Assembly (NCBI RefSeq): GCF_033097365.1 | Contig: NZ_AP028461.1 | Coordinates: forward strand, 4,278,001 to 4,342,000 | Direction of reading: 5' to 3' | Length of the DNA stretch: 64,000 nucleotides | DNA from: Actinoplanes sichuanensis | GTDB taxonomy: Bacteria > Actinomycetota > Actinomycetes > Mycobacteriales > Micromonosporaceae | Shown here: positions 59,606 through 64,000 of the stretch, piece by piece | Numbering within the stretch: the stretch's first letter is position 1 | Layout: every line of letters starts with the position of its first letter | Program-made: the position numbers and the translations under genes | The notes under the pieces: model-generated | What the model was told of the DNA's origin: nothing | Database searches by the model: none | The model's input: the letters and a program-made list of their open reading frames with translations, nothing else

Positions 59606-60001
59606 TCAGCTCCAGCCGGAGCAACGCCAGTCCTCGATGTAGCCGCCACCCTGGCTCGGCGGTTTTCCGTTGTTGACCTGGTAGACGGCACAGGCCCGGA
59701 TTCGCCAGACCGAGGTGTCGAGGTTCACCGACCGCGCCGAATTGGCGCGCACGTCGAAATGGCCGACCTGGCCGTTGTAGAACTGGTACTGAACGACGCC
59801 GAACGACACTCCGTTCGGCGCGTAGCCCCACATCCACGCCTTCGATCCGTTGCCGGGGGCCGTGTCGAGCTGCGCCACCACCCCGTTGCTTTCCTTGGTG
59901 TAGACCGCGGCGTGGGCGGCACCCGCGAACATCAGCCCACCGGCGACGGTGCCGGCGACAGCGACAGCGGTCGCCTTCCGGCCCAGCCTTCTGGATCTCA
60001 T
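59606..60001 (-). CDS. Small secreted protein, paralogue 2
   Basis: 131 residues, clearly homologous to its neighbour. The same signal-peptide layout is followed by AVYTKESNGVVAQLDTAPGNGSKAWMWGYAP, GVVQYQFYNGQVGHFDVRANSARSVNLDTSVWRIRACAVYQV and the C-terminal WRCSGWS. The pair arose by tandem duplication. ATG 60001 is preferred over ATG 60007 because GGGAG lies 9 nt before it. It may be co-transcribed with paralogue 1 (51 bp apart). Function unknown; an extracellular role such as ligand binding or inhibition is only a guess. Confidence 0.8.
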   Translation of the reverse strand: MRSRRLGRKATAVAVAGTVAGGLMFAGAAHAAVYTKESNGVVAQLDTAPGNGSKAWMWGYAPNGVSFGVVQYQFYNGQVGHFDVRANSARSVNLDTSVWRIRACAVYQVNNGKPPSQGGGYIEDWRCSGWS

Positions 60002-60134
60002 CGACATCAGCTCCCTGTTCCACTGAGAATCACTTGCCCCTACATTCCGGGCGGTCGATATCAATGGCAGGTCAATGTCACATAAATGGATGCGCTGGGC
60101 AGGGAGAGCGTTTCGTGGTCAACCCGGGCATGAG

Positions 60135-60193
60135 CTCGGCTCCAAGTACTTTCCGAGTCGCTTTCCGATGATGGATCGCATGCCGGGGGCCAC
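60135..60193 (+). repeat. Promoter-region repeat, copy B, upstream of a SARP remnant
   Basis: Partner of 33620-33679. It ends directly at GTG 60194. Within it the octamer CTTTCCGA occurs twice, 12 bp apart (the first also in copy A, the second changed to CGTCCCGA there). Confidence 0.7.
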
Positions 60194-60397
60194 GTGACGG
60201 CTGTCGAAGACACGATGCGTTGCGCGGTCCTGGGCAGCCCGCAGCAACCCGTACGGTGGCGGCACGTCACACCGGGGCACACCGGCTTGAACACGCCACC
60301 CGGTCCCGTCGATGAGCCGCCGTCCCGCCGTCGGAGGCCGGAATACCGGGTGCGGGAACAACCTGCCAGTCCCACCACCGGCGAGGAATCATGGTGA
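60194..60397 (+). pseudogene. SARP/AfsR-like gene remnant (start only)
   Basis: From GTG 60194 the residues TAVEDTMRCAVLGSPQQPVRW align with the start of the AfsR-like protein at 33680 (DAVSTTTRFAVLGPLRAWRD...GTPQQRALL) if about 18 residues are deleted between 'AVLG' and 'PQQ'. After that the frame has no SARP features and stops at 60397. The conserved upstream 59 bp support common origin. It is too short to function. Confidence 0.55.
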
Positions 60398-60441
60398 TGG
60401 CCGTGATAGCCGTATGCGCGATCGAGGCAGTGCCGGATCGG

Positions 60442-61566
60442 TCAGAAATCAAGGCCTTTCGGGGTGGTGGCGATCCAGGCGGCCCGCTGCGGGGTGACCA
60501 GCGGCCGCAGCACAGGATCGGTGAGCAGCGTCAACGGTGCGATGCGCAGTGGGTCGTCGCTACGCCACCGTGACACCGCTGCCGCCACGGCCGACCACGC
60601 GGCCTCGGATTCGCCTCGGCGTGCGAGTTCACGGGCTTGGCTCAGTGCCGCGGTGAAGTCGGGTGGTTCGGACGACATCGGCACCTCGCCGACCTCACCC
60701 AGCGCATTCTTGACCAGCCGCTCGGCCCGGGCGCCGGACTCATGCCGCAGAAAGAGCGGTACAAGCTCGGCGCGTACTCGCCCAGCGCCGACCGCGTCAA
60801 TCACGTGTGGATGCCCGAGCACGTCGTTTCGTATCCTGTGGTGGACTTGGGGCTGCAAGAACGCCGCCATAACCACGGCGAGGTACTGCCCCGCTCCCGA
60901 GCCCTTACGGGCCGCGGCCTCGAAACACTCGGCCGCTCTCTGCGCCTCGCCCCGCAGTGCCAGTTGCCGCCCCTGCACAACGAGATCATCCGCCCCGCCC
61001 GGCTCAAGCGCCCGGCCTTCGCGCGCGTTGAGCTCCTCGAACGACTCCCGCTCGGCAGCGACCAGGTCGGCGAAGGAGTCGAAACGATCACCCAGGCCCG
61101 GATACCACGATGCCCAGACGTATGCCGCCCATTCTCCGTCAGCGTTGACATCCGCGGGGTCGAGAAGCCAGTAGCACGCATCCGCATCGGCGGACACCAG
61201 CAGCGTACGGGCCAGCAACTCATCGGCCTCGTCACCCATGTCGCACAGGTCGGGTTCGATTTCGCGCAGCCACCCGACGTCGGCTGTAGTCCGCATCGTC
61301 CACACGAACGGCCCCATCTCGAGCCATCCGTCTGAGGCCTCCAAGAACGCGCGATACCCCGCGGGAAGCGCCGTCCCGAGACGTTCCTCAACGGCAGTGA
61401 GCGCATCCTGATCAGCGCCGGCGAACCCGAGCCACCCAGAGCTACGTCGTTCAGCTCCGAGCTCTTGCAGACGATCAGCGTCGGCGACGCGGAGAAAATC
61501 GGCGCTGTACCCGGCAAGGTAGACCCGCCACTGCTCGGCAGTACGGGGCCGGCTGGTCACATCCAC
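60442..61566 (-). CDS. SUKH/SMI1-KNR4-like protein with C-terminal helical extension
   Basis: About 374 residues. The first ~180 residues fit the SMI1/KNR4 (SUKH) fold: GWLGFAGADQDALTAVEERLGTALPAGYRAFLEASDGW, then VGWLREIEPDL, CYWLLDPADVNADGEWAAYVWASWYPGLGDRFDSFADLV. SUKH proteins are common immunity proteins of polymorphic toxins. The rest is helical, with a Sel1/TPR-like stretch (GEAQRAAECFEAAARKGSGAGQYLAVVMAAF). Start options are GTG 61566, with TAAGGT 5 nt upstream (leaderless), or ATG 61584 with AGGAG at 4 nt. No toxin gene is adjacent. Confidence 0.75.
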   Translation of the reverse strand: MDVTSRPRTAEQWRVYLAGYSADFLRVADADRLQELGAERRSSGWLGFAGADQDALTAVEERLGTALPAGYRAFLEASDGWLEMGPFVWTMRTTADVGWLREIEPDLCDMGDEADELLARTLLVSADADACYWLLDPADVNADGEWAAYVWASWYPGLGDRFDSFADLVAAERESFEELNAREGRALEPGGADDLVVQGRQLALRGEAQRAAECFEAAARKGSGAGQYLAVVMAAFLQPQVHHRIRNDVLGHPHVIDAVGAGRVRAELVPLFLRHESGARAERLVKNALGEVGEVPMSSEPPDFTAALSQARELARRGESEAAWSAVAAAVSRWRSDDPLRIAPLTLLTDPVLRPLVTPQRAAWIATTPKGLDF

Positions 61567-61667
61567 ACCCCACCTTAGGATCATGCGGCTCCTGCGCATC
61601 AGCGGCATCCGGATTTACCGCGGGGCGCGGTCTCCAACTCCGCTGTCGGTGACACGATGCCGGCGTC

Positions 61668-61693
61668 GGGCCGGGGCGGATAGGCCCCGGCCC
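61668..61693. terminator. Hairpin downstream of the 566-residue-frame secreted protein gene
   Basis: GGGCCGGGGC-GGATAG-GCCCCGGCCC, perfect 10-bp stem, 8 bp beyond the stop of the minus-strand gene at 61702. Confidence 0.65.
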
Positions 61694-61701
61694 GGGCCAG
61701 G

Positions 61702-63279
61702 TCAGCCGATGGTGTACGCGCGTACGATCGTGACCTGCGCGTACTCATTCTTGGTGGTGGTGATCCGGGTACGGATCGCGACCGCGCCGGAGGCGGGGTT
61801 CGTGATGGTTGCCAGCCACTTGGTGCCGCTCTTGCGGACCGTGATCGAGCGCCAGGTCTTTCCGCCGTCGAACGACACCTGGGTGATGGCGGTCTTCGCG
61901 GTGACTTTGCCGAGTTTCAGGTCCACTTCCTTGTGGCGGCGATCCGGCCGGATCTCCAGCACGGTGCTGGAGCCGGGCCTCGCCCGGTTGTTCACGTCCA
62001 GCCCGGTGGGCACCATGCGGGGCAGGATGACGTCGGCGCTGCGCGGCTTCGCCTTCGGGTCCAGCTTCATCCCGAAGATCGCCTGAACGCGTGGTGACAG
62101 CATGTCGGCGGGGTGTTTGATGCCGGGGCGGTATCGCTTGGCGTCGACTTGCAGCGTGTACCAGCCCTTGGCCTTGATCTTCGCGTTGAAGTCGGAACCC
62201 CGGCCCTCCCAGTCGGTGCGCCACTGGGATTTGACCACCCTGCGGGCACTGTCGTAGAGCGTCACCTTGGACAGTTCACTGGCCTCGGAGTACATGTCGT
62301 AGCCGGGGTCGGTGAACATCAGGGAGGTGTCGAACGCGAGCCTTCCGGGGTTGGAGTACATCCGGGGCAGGCTGCGGCCCGGCCCCCAGCCGGCGTTGAA
62401 GAACGATTGGCCGTACGACCGGCCGGCGGTCAAGGTCAGGTTGCGGTTGTCGAAGCCCATCATGGCCGAATCGCCGTTGGTCTCGGTGCCCCACCAGTTC
62501 GCCGACAGCTGCCACTTGCCCGGGCTGACGCGGAAGGTGGCGACCGCCGGGGTCTGGCCGGAGAACGCCTGGATGCCGTACCCGGCGTGGCACGAGGAGG
62601 TCTCCTCGAGGCGCAGGTCGGACTGGTCGCTGCCGGCCGGTCCGCGCTTGGCCACTGCTTTGAGCGTGGCCAGCGATGAGGTCCGCCAGGTGCGGGTCAC
62701 CCCGGCCGGCACGGTCTTGGTGGCCGCCGATACCAGCCACACACTGTTCGTCGTGCTGTTGGACCAGGCGGAGTTGTAGGCGAATTGCAGGCTCTTCGAC
62801 GCGTTCGGGATGACGAAGATCTTGCCGGGTGTGTTCCAGGCCCCGATCTCGGTGGACGAGGCCGACGCGTTGGCACAGATCTGCGCTCGCAGTTCCTGGT
62901 AGGGCTGGCCGTCGGGCGTCTTGTCCAGGGCCACCTTGATCGCCCGGCCGCGGCGCGCGTCGATCGTGGTGGCGGTCTTGCCGGACACCTTCAGCACCCG
63001 GGCACCGAGCGTGTCGGTGCCGTCCTTGGCCGAATAGATGTCGGTCAGCACTGCGTACTTGCCTTTCGGCAGCGTCTTGGCTTTGAGGCTCGTTGCGGTG
63101 TACTCGGCACCACTGTCCAGGTTGATCAGGCGCAACGGCACCTTGATCTTCGCTCCGGTGCGGTCATATGTGGTGACGGTCAGGGTCGCGGTGGCCGCCG
63201 ACGCTGATCCGGTGGTGGTGAGCAGAGTGACCGGCAGCAGCGTGATGAGGGCCGCCGCCAGCACGGGAAGTCTTCGCAA
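61702..63279 (-). CDS. Large secreted protein of unknown function
   Basis: About 525 residues. A signal peptide (LRRLPVLAAALITLLPVTLL, cleavage near SASA) leads into a Ser/Thr/Lys-rich, strand-dominated protein. An N-terminal carboxypeptidase-regulatory/prealbumin-like strand set (TLTVTTYDRTGAKIKVPLRLINLDSG..YTATSL..LPKGKYAVLTDIY) is followed by several beta-sandwich-like segments. No catalytic motif is seen. The frame is open to 63402, but the signal peptide places the start at TTG 63279 (GGGGACGG upstream) or GTG 63264. A hairpin follows its end. Resembles cell-surface/adhesion proteins in composition only. Confidence 0.7.
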   Translation of the reverse strand: MRRLPVLAAALITLLPVTLLTTTGSASAATATLTVTTYDRTGAKIKVPLRLINLDSGAEYTATSLKAKTLPKGKYAVLTDIYSAKDGTDTLGARVLKVSGKTATTIDARRGRAIKVALDKTPDGQPYQELRAQICANASASSTEIGAWNTPGKIFVIPNASKSLQFAYNSAWSNSTTNSVWLVSAATKTVPAGVTRTWRTSSLATLKAVAKRGPAGSDQSDLRLEETSSCHAGYGIQAFSGQTPAVATFRVSPGKWQLSANWWGTETNGDSAMMGFDNRNLTLTAGRSYGQSFFNAGWGPGRSLPRMYSNPGRLAFDTSLMFTDPGYDMYSEASELSKVTLYDSARRVVKSQWRTDWEGRGSDFNAKIKAKGWYTLQVDAKRYRPGIKHPADMLSPRVQAIFGMKLDPKAKPRSADVILPRMVPTGLDVNNRARPGSSTVLEIRPDRRHKEVDLKLGKVTAKTAITQVSFDGGKTWRSITVRKSGTKWLATITNPASGAVAIRTRITTTKNEYAQVTIVRAYTIG

Positions 63280-63640
63280 AACCGTCCCCGTTCCGATGGA
63301 TCGTGAGGCGGGATCGTAACAGCGATCAAGGCCGATGACCGGTGGCAGACGATGAATCGGCGGACGCACCCGGAGCGCCGTCGCCGACAAACCGCTCGAC
63401 ACGGGGCCGACCTACCCCGCGAACAGTCCGGCACGAAGGCGTCGGGACCGGCCGAGGTCCTGCTTGATTCTCCGCTGTGCGCCCGGATCACTCCCGCATG
63501 CGCGGGAAGCAGGCAGCCATTCGAGGGGGACCCCGCACGACTCACCGGATCACCCCCGCGCAGGCGGGGTGATCCTCTCCTCGGACCGGCCGCTCTTCGC
63601 CCGTGCCCGAGATCGGGAGTGGACTGCCGACGGATCGGAC
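63280..63640. other. Intergenic region with CRISPR-like repeats
   Basis: About 360 bp without a supported gene; it must contain the promoter of the large secreted-protein gene and holds the two repeat-like units at 63484-63574. Confidence 0.4.
63484..63574. CRISPR. Possible two-repeat relic of a type I-E CRISPR array
   Basis: Two 29-nt units start 62 bp apart (63484-63512 and 63546-63574), leaving a 33-nt spacer-like stretch. Both begin CGGATCAC, continue with CCCGC...GCGGG, and resemble the type I-E repeats of actinomycetes (GGATCACCCCCGC..GCGGGGAGCA). About 19 of 29 positions agree. No cas genes or further repeats are present. The second unit is itself a hairpin (GGATCACCCC..GGGGTGATCC) and could instead be the terminator of the minus-strand gene ending at 63641. 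Confidence 0.35.
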
Positions 63641-64000
63641 TCAGTGCCTCACATACAGGTTCAATTCGATCGGCGTGTCATCCGGGTCGAGGTGTTCGAT
63701 GCCGAGGATCAAGAGCGCCCGGCCCGCCCGCCAGGATTCCGAGAAGACGAACGCGAAGGTCTCATCACTACGCTCATGATCTTCGGCACTCACCGGGTAC
63801 CGCCTGGAGAGGGCGGCGACCAATTCACGCCCGATTCGCCGAGACTCCTCGATCTCAGCGGGATAGCCCGCCAACACGGATCGAACATACTCGGAGGACG
63901 ACTCGGGGGCCGACCAATCACCCGCCCAATCCTCCAGAGAGATCTGCAAGGCGACCTCTCCGAGCGCCTCATATCCATGGAGAATGGCGACCTGCAATCC
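63641..64000 (-). CDS. Uncharacterised protein, 5' end probably outside the window
   Basis: At least 118 residues, acidic, reading LQVAILHGYEALGEVALQIS, then SRRIGRELVAALSRRYPVS and, at the C-terminus, ALLILGIEHLDPDDTPIELNLYVRH. The first in-window candidate start is a TTG at 63997 without visible ribosome site, so the true start is likely beyond 64000. No family is recognised; the composition is that of small cytoplasmic immunity-type or DUF proteins. Confidence 0.6.
   Translation of the reverse strand, partial: GLQVAILHGYEALGEVALQISLEDWAGDWSAPESSSEYVRSVLAGYPAEIEESRRIGRELVAALSRRYPVSAEDHERSDETFAFVFSESWRAGRALLILGIEHLDPDDTPIELNLYVRH

Larger units (their letters stand above)
60002..60441. other. 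Intergenic region with a SARP-gene relic
   Basis: About 440 bp. It holds the duplicated promoter segment (60135-60193) and a short SARP N-terminal remnant after it. Nothing else is recognisable. Confidence 0.5.

Noticed and set aside
33620..60193. SARP heptamer operators inside the duplicated promoter
   Set aside because: The CTTTCCGA-type repeats are 12 bp apart, not the 11 or 22 bp usual for SARP sites, and one copy is imperfect.

Overview
The window is high-GC DNA from a filamentous actinomycete. Gene content points to Micromonosporaceae, for example an Actinoplanes-like genome: AfsR/SARP regulators, DUF1707, MmpL, IS701-type remnants, a CheW/methyl-accepting receptor pair, and many leaderless starts with a TAnnnT -10 box 6-8 nt before ATG/GTG. 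The genus is an inference; no rRNA or marker gene is present.

Layout. 1-2.7 kb: end of a CheW-domain gene and a chemoreceptor, with a decayed fragment of a secreted-protein gene between them. 3.3-5.2 kb: a secreted GH32 fructan hydrolase with a ricin-type lectin domain. 5.3-6.5 kb: a scar of joined gene fragments (IS701-family transposase, alpha/beta-hydrolase, truncated small gene). 6.6-12.5 kb: a quinone oxidoreductase divergent from a MarR gene, then a second MarR gene driving a heterodimeric ABC exporter. 12.8-19.2 kb: IS5-family remnant, a membrane-anchored STAND NTPase with 14 WD40 repeats, an SGNH hydrolase, a decayed phosphotransferase and a small HTH gene. 19.3-22.7 kb: an overlapping operon for an EspC/WXG-like protein, an 813-residue partner and a lipoprotein. 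23.4-29.3 kb: an MmpL protein divergent from a two-component system, a DUF1707 protein and a DEDDh exonuclease.

29.6-57 kb is the most interesting part. It looks like a non-canonical specialised-metabolite locus with no PKS, NRPS or terpene core. It holds a free-standing E2-type acyltransferase, two P450s, three paralogous FAD-linked (PCMH/BBE) oxidases, an amidohydrolase, an atypical D-Ala-D-Ala-ligase-like ATP-grasp protein, an MFS exporter, a membrane acyltransferase, an EhpF/PaaK-like adenylating enzyme, a frameshifted hydrolase, and six regulators (four BTAD/SARP type, one LysR, one ATPase-HTH). Several perfect palindromes sit in its promoter regions, including one shared at the same distance upstream of the exporter and the amidohydrolase.

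57.6-64 kb: a secreted PQQ-type sugar dehydrogenase, a tandem pair of small secreted proteins, a SARP gene remnant that keeps a near-copy of the 33.6-kb promoter, a SUKH/SMI1-like protein, a large secreted protein, a possible two-repeat CRISPR relic and a partial gene at the edge. The many remnants (two transposases, at least six broken genes, two dispersed repeats) mark the window as a recombined accessory region.
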